Source: Amphimedon queenslandica (taxonomy: Eukaryota > Porifera > Demospongiae > Haplosclerida > Niphatidae). Taken from it: DNA of 22,109 bases. The translations under genes were made by a program, and so were the position numbers. The notes beneath the pieces were generated by a model. The model was not told the DNA's origin. It was given only the letters and a program-made list of their open reading frames with translations, and did no database searches. The stretch is from the NCBI RefSeq assembly GCF_000090795.2, contig NW_003546354.1, forward strand, positions 132,378-154,486. The letters run 5' to 3'. Numbering within the stretch: position 1 is the first letter of the stretch; every line of letters starts with the position of its first letter. This document shows, piece after piece, positions 1 through 9,901 of the stretch.

Positions 1-1
1 T

Positions 2-91
2 CTTAGGATAAACCTTGTCCACAAGGTAGCTATAGACAGCTCCAAGAAGATCCTTTTCCACCTGAGACGATTCTGACAAACTCACATCCAT
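2..91 (-). CDS. Possible partial ORF at the window edge, unidentified
   Basis: On the minus strand a reading frame opens at an ATG (91-89) and stays open for 30 codons to the window edge. An in-frame stop lies four codons upstream of the ATG. The peptide is acidic and then hydrophobic, ending near LVDKVYPK. It could be the start of a gene or transposon ORF lying to the left. It is too short to identify and could be chance. Confidence 0.15.
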   Translation of the reverse strand, partial: MDVSLSESSQVEKDLLGAVYSYLVDKVYPK

Positions 92-677
92 CTTCTCGAG
101 CACTTAAGCAAACACATGCGCATAATACTAGTCCCTTGTGACAGGGACCAGTTTTCATCAGCTGGGACTCGTTATTACTGTCCAAAAATGGCCCCCGGGG
201 ACATGTTTTGGCAGGGGACCTGTTTTTTCGTGACAGGTCTTCTATGATTAAAGTGCCAAAAAATTAAGTTGTATTTAAGCATTATATTATACTCTTGATT
301 TAAGGTATATCCTTGTTGGGTTTCCCACAATTCAAAGCATGCCGGCTAAGTGAGCTAACTTGAAAAGCATGAGCTTCATGAATCATGATAGCCCAGCAGA
401 GAGGTGGCTAGGCAAAACTATCTTCAGTAGCTGACAAGTATGTGGCTTTGGGGCAACTTTAAAAATTCATATTAATCAAAATCAACTCAAACTTGCTACT
501 AATCATTAATTTTTTGGCAAGATTAATTTTGGCCAAAGACCCTGTTTCGCCCGATTTATGAGTAACTTTTAAAAATTTTATAAAAATCTAAATTTTGATT
601 GGAATTAGCTCAAGCTTGCTATAGACCTTTTAGGAGCTGAGACTATTTTGAATGAATTATTTACAGTAGCCATCCAC

Positions 678-937
678 GATTAAAATTACTGACGGCAAGA
701 AGCTCTCCACATCGAAGGTAGATCAAAGCCCAAGGTGCCGAATTGAAGCATAGCAAGAAAGCTATGCTGCAGCAAGAGTTACCTGGTCTATATGATGTAG
801 TCTAGCCTCCATACTTTCCATAACTTCTGCTTGTGAGCCTGTAGTACCTTGTAGCGCTCACAAAAATGGCCAGGTGGTGTCACCGCCTTTGATTTTCTTT
901 TGATCTTGAGGCCTTCTTGCCGTCAGTAATTTTCATC
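678..937. repeat. MITE-like element with 25-bp terminal inverted repeats
   Basis: The left arm 678-702 and right arm 913-937 are inverted copies with one mismatch. The core AATTACTGACGGCAAGAAG is perfect in both. The ~210-bp interior holds a small hairpin (GCATAGC / GCTATGC near 745-765) and on the minus strand a short open stretch, perhaps a remnant of a larger element. No clear target-site duplication was found, so the element boundary is uncertain. The form fits a miniature inverted-repeat element of a DNA transposon family. Confidence 0.5.
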
Positions 938-1255
938 ATGGGTAGATACCATACAGGAAAAAAATACTTACCCTATGCGCTCAAATTTTTTGAGGGTTTA
1001 CAATTTTGTGTTTTCAATGAAATGTGCTCAAAAGTTAATATTCGTGTGAGCTAACTTTTGTCTTCTGGCCATAGTCTACATACAATAGAATGGCATTAGA
1101 GGTGGTTTAAATTTTGTGGATTTAAGGTGACCACAAAAATAACGAAATTTAATGCACCTTGAAAATTAAGGTGTATACGATATTATGAATGAATATCATT
1201 ATTGTAATCCTGTTCATTGAAAATAATCTTAGCTCCTAGGGGGTTTATACAATAT

Positions 1256-1480
1256 CAAAACATGTATATACATCAGAAAAAAATTATAAAAACAGAGAAT
1301 TCTCTCCTAATCATTTTTGACCAAATTTGACCAGAATTTGGCAGTAACTTTAAAATTTTGTAAAAAATCCAATAAGCTAAAAATTTCTATATAGCACAAG
1401 CAAAAATAGGATGTACAAGCCAAATATGTATGTTTATTAGAAAAATTATAAAAATAGAAAATTCTTTCCCTGATTTTTTA
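1256..1480. repeat. Diverged two-copy direct repeat
   Basis: A block around 1275-1310 (AAAAATTATAAAAACAGAGA followed by ATTCTCTCC) recurs near 1438-1472 as AAAAATTATAAAAATAGAAA followed by ATTCTTTCC. Both copies are preceded by ATGTAT words and followed by TGATTTTT-like sequence. The period is about 160 bp. Copies are imperfect and AT-rich, so part of the similarity could be compositional. Confidence 0.35.
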
Positions 1481-1681
1481 AAAATACCCTGCGTATTTGT
1501 AAAATTTTTGAGCAACTTTAAATCCACTGACCTGCATTAGCACTATGGGAAACCCTGAAATAATTCCCAGGCAATAATGGTGATTGGCAGCTCTGCAAAG
1601 ATATCACAATAAAATAGCCATTTTGTTTCAATCCAAGCATGCTCAATGACATATTACCATTGTCAAATTTACCAAATATTA

Positions 1682-2767
1682 CCAGGGATATAATAGACTA
1701 ACATAACCGGGATTGGCAACGGGATCATTGGAGTGCATCGTTTATGTATAAAAACTTTTCGCAATCTCTGTTACCATTTTCCAGATGGTCGACTCTTTCA
1801 GCAAATCACTAATGTTGCTATTTTTCTGTCAACAGGCTTCAAAACGTTATACTACCATTACTAAGGGATAATCCGCTACTTTCATTTTGATTGATACTTA
1901 ACGATGTTGTCACAATCTGCAGGGGTGTAATTAGGATTTTAGAAAGGGGGTGCTGGGGTACAGATGATGGCAAAGGTTGTAATTGGGGGGGGGGCACAAA
2001 GCACGCTGCGATTTTGACCATGCCCACTTTTTACAGCAGTAAAACGGTGTTTTCCTTCATTTTGTCAATTATGGGTGGGGTCAAGATAAATTCAAGCATA
2101 CTGGTACTTCTGATCACTCCTTAAAGCACTAAAAACTGCTAAAATATCATAATCAGGGGGGTAGACAACTTTATTAAGAGGCTTGATAGTGATGGAAGAG
2201 TCCAGAAATTTAGTAATTTTTTCTGAGCCTAGCCATAAGGAGGATATACAAATCATACAGTGCTAAGGGTGCTTGTGCACCCTTAGCACACACCCCCTGG
2301 ATATGCCCCTGATTTATGTATATACCTCTGCTGGCTGGCAAGATAGCTTGGAGTTTATGGATTTACAATCATATTGTGATATACCATCTTTTATGTTCAT
2401 AGAAAATAGGACCAAAAGAACCTATTTAGACCTTTCTACTTCATGATACAGCCAGAATAGTACTTTTTCAAAGGCCAGTTTTGTGTACCTGTGGCAGATT
2501 TAGATATGACTCTTCCCGCATTATTTTATAATAATACTAGTTCAATAATCGTTGTATGAGAATGTACTGGTTATTTTTTTATTCTAGTCTTTGTTTTATT
2601 TTTACACAACTTTTACTCATCAGTGTAGTAAGGCTATTGTACAGAGCATAATGGCTATAATTAAACCAAAACTATGAATATATAATTAAGTTAAATTTAT
2701 AATGGACCCATAAATTGATATCCGGTCCGTAACCAATCCCGGTTACATTAGTCTATTATATCCCTGA
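1682..2767. mobile_element. ~1.09 kb non-autonomous DNA element with 40-bp TIRs
   Basis: The left end 1683-1722 and right end 2727-2766 are inverted copies: 19 identical bases starting CAGGGATATAATAGACTAA, two mismatches, 13 identical bases (TAACCGGGATTGG), two mismatches, then ACGG. TA dinucleotides sit outside both ends (1680-1681 and 2768-2769), consistent with a TA target duplication, but this is only two bases. The interior has no transposase-like reading frame, so the element looks non-autonomous. Its right end lies 48 bp before the first visible exon of gene A, so it probably sits in an intron or the upstream region. Confidence 0.65.
1920..2312. mobile_element. Possible nested hAT-like MITE (CAGGGG...CCCCTG)
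   Basis: Inside the larger element a segment begins CAGGGGTGTAATTAGG at 1920 and ends GGATATGCCCCTG at 2312. The ends are inverted in their outer six bases and partly beyond. CAGGGG termini are common in hAT and related elements. A hairpin (GTGCTAAGGG at 2260-2269 with CCCTTAGCAC at 2281-2290) lies near the right end. The flanking octamers do not match, so no target duplication supports the boundaries. Confidence 0.3.
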
Positions 2768-2815
2768 TACCCTCATTTATTAATGCTTAATTATTTTTCC
2801 ATCTTTTATTATTAG

Positions 2816-5800
2816 AGGACAAGATATCCCTTGAAGTATTTTGGAGGCTCATTCTCAATGAAAAGGTTCCAGTGACCACAAGTCTTGTAGCATTTATGGG
2901 TTTACCCAGCTCTGGAAAGACAAAAATTTTGGAATCAGTTCTTAAACAAAAGATAGCATTAAAGGATGGGGCAGAATTGAAGGATGGGGCAGAATTGAAG
3001 GATGGGGCAGAATTAAAAATTGATCATTATTTAAACAGAAAGAAAGATGAGAAGTGTCTGTCAATATATGATTTATGTGCTCTTGGTAGTACACACCATA
3101 CATTTGCCTGGTCCTTTGCCACCAATCGATATGGAGCAATTTTTTCAACTCTTTGTGGTCTCATTCGCCGAAACCCATATTATGTAGCAGATATTAAGTT
3201 TGAAATAACCAGCCAGCCACCAAAATCTGTCATGGATAAACACATTCGATGGTTGCAGAGCAAGACTAAAGAATTATTAGAGGGCTTTAAAGATGACCTT
3301 AGCAAGCTGACCCTCATTCATGATGGTGTCTCTTTTATTAATGTAATCGATGTTGGGGTCAATAAGGCTCTCGACCCATTCTTAGCTATGATGTGGCTGC
3401 ATTGCCATCGACACATTCGTCTTGCTTTTTTTTCAATGAATAGAGATGGGCCTAATCTTGATGAGTATGCCGACCTACATTCAGAGCATATGAAGAAAAG
3501 GTCACGCAGTCAGGAAGAAGTACAAAATGCGACTGTTATGGTTGCAACAAGAAATGAACCGCTTGAAGATCCCAAGATAGTGGATCAAGCAGAATCGCTT
3601 GAAGATCCCAAGATAGTGGATCAAGCAGAATCGCTTGAAGATCCCAAGATAGTGGATCAAGCCAAAAACAAAATCATCAAGCAAGCAGAATCACGGAATG
3701 TAGACCAGTTTCTAAAGAACTGGTTAGAGGTTGATGTCAATGATAAACGATCCATAGAAAAATTTAAAGAGAAGATGGAAAACCTCATCAAATACAAGTA
3801 CAAGCAGCGTACCCTACTTCCCCTAAAATGGATAGTCCTGAGGAGTCTAGTGGTATCACTTGACAGTAGAGGAGCAAAAGTTATGATTCTGCATAAGAGT
3901 TTCATTATACAAAAAGCAATAGAGCTGGAGATGACAAAGAAAGAGGTTGATGATTTTTTAAAAACATTCACAGATTTTGGGAGCATCCTCTACATGCCTC
4001 AGTATGAAAAAGTTGAAGATATTGTCATTGTCAATATTTGGGAGTTCACTCAGTACCTGGACAAGCTTTATTATCCTCAGGAAAAAGAACCGTATGCTGC
4101 CAATCTGTTGAAGTATGGGATCATATCAGAATCTTCTGTCAAAAAAATTTTTTGCAAGCATCCAGAGAGTGCTGATGATTTTATGACAGTTCTTACAACA
4201 ATTGCAATGGCCTCTAAAATTAAAAGTGGGAAGTCTATCCTCATTGATGATCAGCAGCAACCTGATGAGGTACACTATTATTTGCCATTAGCAAGAACCC
4301 GTGCAGAATATAACCCACCAGAAGAAGAGAATGATTACGCTTTCATTGAGATAAAGAGTGTCAACTTCCCAGCCAATGTACAAGCTTGCATTAGCTATGC
4401 CATTATGGATAATAATGAAGATGCTGTTCTTATTGCTGCAGAACACAGCAACATCTCACGATTTCTATTCCAATCTGAGAGTGGTCCTCCAATTATAATA
4501 GAGATGATATACAAAGGAAGCAAAACAAGATTAAGAATAATGAACAGCTCCAGTGACATACTCATGTCTCCAACAGCAATTGAAGTATGCAAAAAAGTTA
4601 TTACTGGTTCCTGTAGGTGTCTTCAAAGAAAAATTAATACAATACGTGACCTCAAATACAGCTTTGCTGTTCCCTGTGCTTCTTTCAAAAATGCCTGTCA
4701 TTTTCTTTATTACAATCGTGAGCCTGAGTTCTGTGTTGCTTGTTCAGCTAAAAATAACTTCAGATTTTGCTGGAGCAAAGCAGCAAAGCAGGTAAACTAA
4801 ATAATAATAACAATAGCATAATACAACAACCTAAATTGAGTTGTGTATTTAATTTTCTGTATCTTGTTTTTTTATGTAGTGTGAATTGTTAAGCAAAGGT
4901 AGTGAAGCAAGAATGAATGAAAGTATGTGTTAATTTAATTATTGCTTATTAATGTAATGTTTTTAGATAAATTACTGAAATTTGAAGAAATTTCTAGTAT
5001 TATTACAAACAAATATGATTTTGATGCCTTTAAAAAAGCACTGAACATTGACGACAGTAAATTATTGATTAGTCCAAAAGATGATGACAGCAGGAAGAAG
5101 GCAATGATGTGGATGCTACTTTTGTGGGAAGGACAAACAGAAAATCCTACTAAGTATTCTCTCTTAAGCACACTAAGGGAAAATGGGTGTGAAAGTATTG
5201 CTGTAAAAATTGAAAGTCTCGATTCTCAGAAAAGTCAGTGTGCATATAAAAACTTTAGTTAAAATAGTAATGATTATTGACACATACTGCATGCATGCTG
5301 TAGGGTTCAGTGTACATATACCACATACAACCACACATTTTATTGATCTGGATTTCAATTTTCAATCCAATATCATGATATTTGCTTAGAAATTTTTAGA
5401 ATTTAACTTTGTAAATTTTGTACCTATATGGACTATGGTGCGTTTTGTTTAGGTTATCAAGATGGTCAAGAAATTGTAGAGAAGGAGAAATCTTTACATG
5501 AGCAGAATCAATTTAGCAATAAGAAGACTGTAAGTGCATCCGCTGGAATAGACATTGCAGTACAGTTTGACTACATGATCCCTTCAATAGGTAAGATATA
5601 ATAGCTTCATGCAAATGTATTTGTAATGCTAGATAATTTGCAATGTCTGAGTGATGTTCAGGTAGCAGAGAAGAAGCTGTTCTTAATTCAAGGAGACAAA
5701 CCTCAACTGATGAATTGGGAGAAATATGGTCTAAGGATTGGAGTACAAGAAGGAAGCCTATTGTCCTCTGAGACAGTAGAAGCAGCAGTGGTTGCTCTTG

Positions 5801-7729
5801 TAGGAGGACAGTTCGAGTTTCCTCCTAATACTGTCCTAGTGAGTGCTGTGTATGCAGTATCACTCTCAAAGCCTCTCCTCAAACGACTCAAGTTAGAGAT
5901 ACAGCACTGCATTGATTTAGCAGGACAACCAGATCTTGCACAATACTTAAAGTTTGCTACAGCTCCAGTCAACACACCCAGTCTTCCTTACCAGTTCAAA
6001 TTAGTTGAGGGAGGAGAGTTTAGCTCTGATGGTGTGTATGGATTCATTGAGCGTAAAGATTTCTGTTTGGTGTGCATACTGGGATTGCTAATAGTATCTA
6101 TGACTGGAGGAGGAGGAGGAGGTCAGCAGCAACAAGGAACAGGATCTCAAGGAGCAGGTGTAGTACCAGCTCAGGGAGGAAATGCACCAGTCCCTCAACA
6201 ACAACAACCAGTAGTTAACCCACAAACCCAAGGAGAGCCGTCAGAAGAAGGGGAACGATCACAGACACAAGAAGGACAACAGGAACAAGGAGGAGATGCA
6301 CTAACAGTACTAGCCCAGCAACAGCAACCAGGAGTTAATGAACAAACCAATGGACAACAAGGAGAGGAGGGACAAGAAGGGCAATCACAAGGACAGCAAC
6401 TGCAACAAGGAGTTCAGTTGCAGAAAGGAGATCAATCACAGTCACAAGATGAACAGCAAGAGGAAGGAGACCTTCAAAGGGAAGGTCCTCCTGTTTGGAG
6501 TAAGAATGAAACTGAGCAATGGGCCAAGCATACACTCTACTATGATTGGGAATAATAACTATTGTATAATGAGTAATTATTTATATAGGTTATCATAGAT
6601 CACAAGAAGAGGTGTTGATGTGTGAAAACGGGCATACTGAGGTAAAAGAGAAAATGAAATATACCATTTTGATGTATTATGATGGAGATTCAATAATATT
6701 TACTTCAGCTAAAAATTTAAATGCTCTCCTTCAGGTAAATTAATTAAGATGTAAGTATTATGCTATAACGTTTTTATATAGTATATTAAAGAAGAATATC
6801 CCCAAGCTAAAAAGGGAGCAAAGGAAACCTTCAGATTCCAACAATTATTTATTGAATTGAAATTTGATGCTGATCTGAGAATAAATGGATGGGAAATTAT
6901 GCCCCACACTAAACCCTGCATAGTAAGCCCTTATGAATAATTACAAGTTGCATATAGCTATTCTAGTTACGTCGTTGTGATGTTGATAACTTTGGTGATG
7001 TTGATCTTATTCCTCCATATTGCCTGGTAACGCTTCATGCATCTCCTGATGCTTCTCCCACATTACGTTATCCTGTACCAGTGGAGGGTATAGTTGATCC
7101 TGTGACGCTATATATTATTAAATCAACTTCTCAATTAACAAGTAATTAATTACATCAGTTCAATTGTTTGTTTATTTTACTATTAATCAAGAAGGTATCT
7201 CCAGTGATTACTCTATGAAGTCTAGCAGCACTCCAGGAGCTAGTGGATCTACAAGTCAGTATATATTGTTTGTTAGTTAATACCTGGTATATACGTACTA
7301 CTACATGCAGCATGTAACAATCTATTCCATGTTCATATGAGTTGTTTCTATATTATATATATAGGTACAGATAATATTGAAATATTAAAGAAACAGATTT
7401 ATAATGTACTTGATGCTAAATATTTTGACTTCACATCCCTACCCTGCCATGCTATCTCAATGCTTGCTGACCAGCTTTTTGCAAAAAAGATTATCACTGA
7501 TGCAGTCAAAAATAACCCTTCAATGGCCAACATAATTGCTGAATTCAAGGCTGGTCTTAGATTTCAAAGGAGGTTACCTCAAATTGAAGAATACTGCCAC
7601 AAGTTTTTAAGCTCCTTAATTGCTGTAGGAGGCTTTTATGCTGGTGCAGCAATAGCTTTACATGAGGACTGGCTTGAAGCTATTAGAACAAAGGATTTTG
7701 GATTTGATTTTTTGAATTTTAACTTTTAA
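2816..7729 (+). CDS. Gene A: P-loop/COR-like–Death–ZU5-like multidomain protein (5' partial)
   Basis: Unnamed gene; N-terminal exons not found. Inferred GT-AG exons, all phase-compatible: 2816-4791, 4880-4922, 4967-5233, 5453-5590, 5633-6499, 6589-6734, 6782-6922, 6967-7141, 7195-7254, 7365-7729, giving about 1391 residues. Residues 28-35 are a canonical Walker A, GLPSSGKT. FINVIDVGVNKA resembles a G3/Walker B segment. Residues ~335-420 (LPLKWIVLRS... then TDFGSILYMP and IVNIWEF) match the COR/winged-helix pattern of ROCO proteins. Exon 4967-5233 is a Death domain (KKAMMWMLLLWEG; ending IAVKIESL). Exon 5633-6499 begins with a ZU5-like fold (GLRIGVQEGSL, LKLEIQHC) followed by a Gln/Gly linker. 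Exons 6589-7141 form a beta-rich module, and the last exon is helical and possibly CARD/DED-like. Two in-frame tandem repeats lie in the first exon. The 6499 junction is uncertain; the locus could be two genes split near 5262. A signalling role is inferred. Confidence 0.7.
2962..3015 (+). repeat. 18-bp in-frame tandem repeat, three copies
   Basis: The unit AAGGATGGGGCAGAATTG occurs three times in a row (2962-2979, 2980-2997, 2998-3015); only the last base of the third copy differs. It encodes KDGAEL repeats just after the Walker A helix. Gene C has no such expansion at the matching place, so it arose in gene A or its close relatives. Near-perfect copies mean it is recent. Confidence 0.9.
3561..3662 (+). 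repeat. 36-bp in-frame tandem repeat, 2.8 copies
   Basis: Units start at 3561, 3597 and 3633; the third is truncated at 30 bases. All copies are identical where they overlap. They encode repeats of LEDPKIVDQAES, an acidic linker between the P-loop region and the COR-like region. Gene C has an unrelated, non-repeated linker at this point. The region may vary in length between alleles. Confidence 0.9.
4967..5233 (+). other. Death-domain exon of gene A
   Basis: This exon encodes about 88 residues with the six-helix spacing of a Death domain: LLKFEEISSII, then YDFDAFKKALNI, then the acidic run SPKDDDSRKKAMMWMLLLW, then a last helix LLSTLRENGCESIAVKIESL. The W and LLxW pattern in the fifth helix and the closing AxxIE motif are typical. 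The donor GTCAGT at 5234 keeps phase with the exon at 5453; reading on instead reaches a stop at 5260. Gene C has a coiled-coil exon at this position. Confidence 0.65.
5659..5919 (+). repeat. Near-identical ZU5 tract, copy in gene A
   Basis: By direct comparison this 261-bp segment differs from 21709-21969 in gene C at a single base (T at 5799, G at 21849). Outside it, differences rise quickly: four in the next 20 bases, then about 17 by 6069. The intron just upstream is not similar between the genes. The tract covers the core of the ZU5-like domain. Confidence 0.9.
6100..6470 (+). repeat. Gln/Gly-rich low-complexity coding stretch
   Basis: A GGA run (6106-6121) gives six glycines. It is followed by a long Q/G/E-rich tract with QQQQ runs and repeated VNxQT and GEEG words. 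It follows the ZU5-like domain and probably forms a disordered linker. It is in frame with its exon. The same DNA read in other frames gives spurious open stretches. Confidence 0.8.
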
Positions 7730-9747
7730 CCCAAATTTTTATTGACAAGCCACTTCATAATTTAGTTATAAGAATAATTTCTTTATTATGGGATGTTTGG
7801 TTATTACTGAAATCATGATGTTTGGTGAGAGTAGCAGATCCTGTTAATCCTGAGAGCTCCCAGCCTCTAGAAGAGGCTGAAGAGCTGCCTTCTCGTAAAT
7901 TTCCACAGGATCCCGACAGTGTACGTTGGACACATTTTTTGTCATAGACTAACTGTGTAATAACTAATGAGCATAATCATGTGCGTGGGTGGGACTACAT
8001 GACCTTAGCCATAGGCTACTGCATAAGTTGTTTTTAGGGTTGCAAATTTCATGGATTCCTTAAGTCCTGATTCACAAAAATAAAATTCCCGAAAATCAAT
8101 TTAATCTGGTACCCACATGGCACACGTGGTAGAACTCATGAAATTAAAATCTACAAATTGGAATTTATTACATTTCACAAAATATAATTCATTTTCTTTT
8201 GAAAAAACCACTTATTGGGTATTGGGCTAAAGTTACTTTAGTAATATACCTATGTAGGTTGAGTCTCAGGATGAGCAACTAAATGACGAAAATGAATATG
8301 GCATTTACACAGAAGCTAAGAAGAGTGTATGCTGAGGCTCATAATGAATCACATACCGTCATTGCAGCCTGTATCACAGGACATTATCTCTGGCCTGGAC
8401 TACTTAGAGTTAGAGAATTATTCAGAAGAATCCAACATTAGTTGTATACACTGGATAGATTGATCTACAATGAGAAACCGATGTCTTCTACTGAAGCAGA
8501 ATTTCCCTTAAAGTCTTCCAACTCTCTTGATGATGAATCTCAAATTAGCAATTTAGAAGAAGCTATGGAATTTGATAAGAAAACCATGGAAACCCCTAAA
8601 AGTAATGATTGTACTAATTTGAAAGTACTTGTAATTATTATTATTTGTAATGTCTTTCTGTACCAAAAGCACTGAAGTTAGATTTTCCATTTTTGCTTGG
8701 TTTGATTAAGACCAGTTTTGTTCCAGTGGTTATGTGTGTTGCTACTCTCACTGGACTCTCTCCTAAAAGGAAAACTGATTTATTTCAGGTTTTTATAAAG
8801 ATGGCTGTTTGATTTAGAAATCCTGAATTGGAAATGACAAAGCTATATCATACCAGTTTGCAGGAAAGATGTTCAAAGAAGGGCCTGTCTTCTTTTAATT
8901 TCAATATTTTGGCAAATTCCCTTTCAATGGCCTAATGTGGTTGTTGGGCACTAAACGGTCAAGTATCAGCCTCTGCTTTCTCTGTTGCCTCCTTCAAGCT
9001 CTTAAGCTAAGAAAAATTCCAATTAAATTATTCGATATCACTGAAAATGAAGCAGATTTTAGTGAAGAGGATCTGAAGTAGAACAAGCATGGGGAATGGC
9101 TCTTCTATGAAGTAACAAAGAGATTGAAGGCTCTCAAGAATCACCAGGAAAAATTAGATCTCCTTGAGCCTGGCGTTACGTTCCTCAATGTCTTCAATAT
9201 TGGTCCCAGCAAAGCAGCATACAACTTCCTCCCATTTCTTGGCCAGCATTGCAAGAGATCACTGCCATTATTTTTTGCATCCAGTGCAGATAGTACTGAC
9301 TTGTGTAAGCCACTGGTTTCTGATTGCTATGAAGAATGTGAAACGTCTGTCAACCACTTGCTTAATGCTCATGTGTCGAGATGGAAGCTTATCAGGCACA
9401 TTGTGAGATCTCAGTCAAATGGAAGTTTCAGAGCCACCAATCATTATGCGCCAGCCGTCCTGTAATCAGCAATCATTGAGATTGGATAATCTCAAAGAAA
9501 TATTTAAGAAACATGGCATCAAAGCTACTTTTGAAGATGTTGATCTCTCAGATATGAAACAGACCAAGAAGATTCTTGAAAAATGGTTGTCAGAAATATG
9601 GCTAAGTATGTTACAGGTCTACCTGTAAGGTGGGTTTTTCTGCGCAGCCTTCTCCAGGCTTTAAACATATTACTTATGACTAAAAGTGAAATCAGCAAAT
9701 TGGCCACTTCATGTGGTGCTGGTATAGATCCCAGTGAAGTTGAGGTA

Positions 9748-9755
9748 TTTCTGAC
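9748..9755 (+). repeat. Left target-site duplication of the hAT element
   Basis: TTTCTGAC immediately precedes the element and is repeated exactly at 12148-12155. Eight bases is the standard hAT target duplication. Joining the flanks over one copy gives TATTTCTGACCACC, matching the uninterrupted CATTTCTGACCACC in gene B near 16231-16244. Confidence 0.95.
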
Positions 9756-9901
9756 TAGGGCATGAACGAATATAATAAAATTCGAATATTTGTTCGAATA
9801 TAGAATGTTCGAATTGTATTTTTTTACTATTGACATGTTTATTAATGATTATTAATTATTATCATGGTTATTAATAATTATTATTAATTAACTACAATCA
9901 C

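Larger units (their letters stand above)
92..1681. other. Non-coding AT-rich stretch with degraded repeats
   Basis: I see no supportable exon here. The stretch holds short G/C-rich repeats near 130-240 built on GGGACC/TGTTTT words with small hairpins (for example GACCTGT and ACAGGTC arms at 217-239), a MITE-like inverted repeat (678-937) and a diverged tandem repeat (about 1256-1480). It may be the upstream or intronic region of gene A, whose N-terminal exons were not found. Confidence 0.5.

Noticed and set aside
1891..2124. 77-codon open frame on the + strand and its antisense counterpart 1839-2027
   Set aside because: Lies inside the 1682-2767 repeat element, has G-run low complexity and no recognisable domain or splice context.
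3561..3662. Regular 36-bp repeats considered as a CRISPR array
   Set aside because: The copies are contiguous with no spacers, encode protein in frame, and lie in an animal gene.
2942..3986. Minus-strand open frames opposite gene A
   Set aside because: Antisense shadows of the coding and tandem-repeat DNA; the repeated peptides simply mirror the 18- and 36-bp repeats.
6335..6535. Minus-strand hydrophobic open frame and + strand 86-codon frame 6338-6598
   Set aside because: Both are alternative readings of the Gln/Gly-rich coding stretch.
9164..9406. 80-codon overlapping open frame in the pseudogene
   Set aside because: Out of the frame conserved with gene B; the conserved frame here is the one at 9124-9465.
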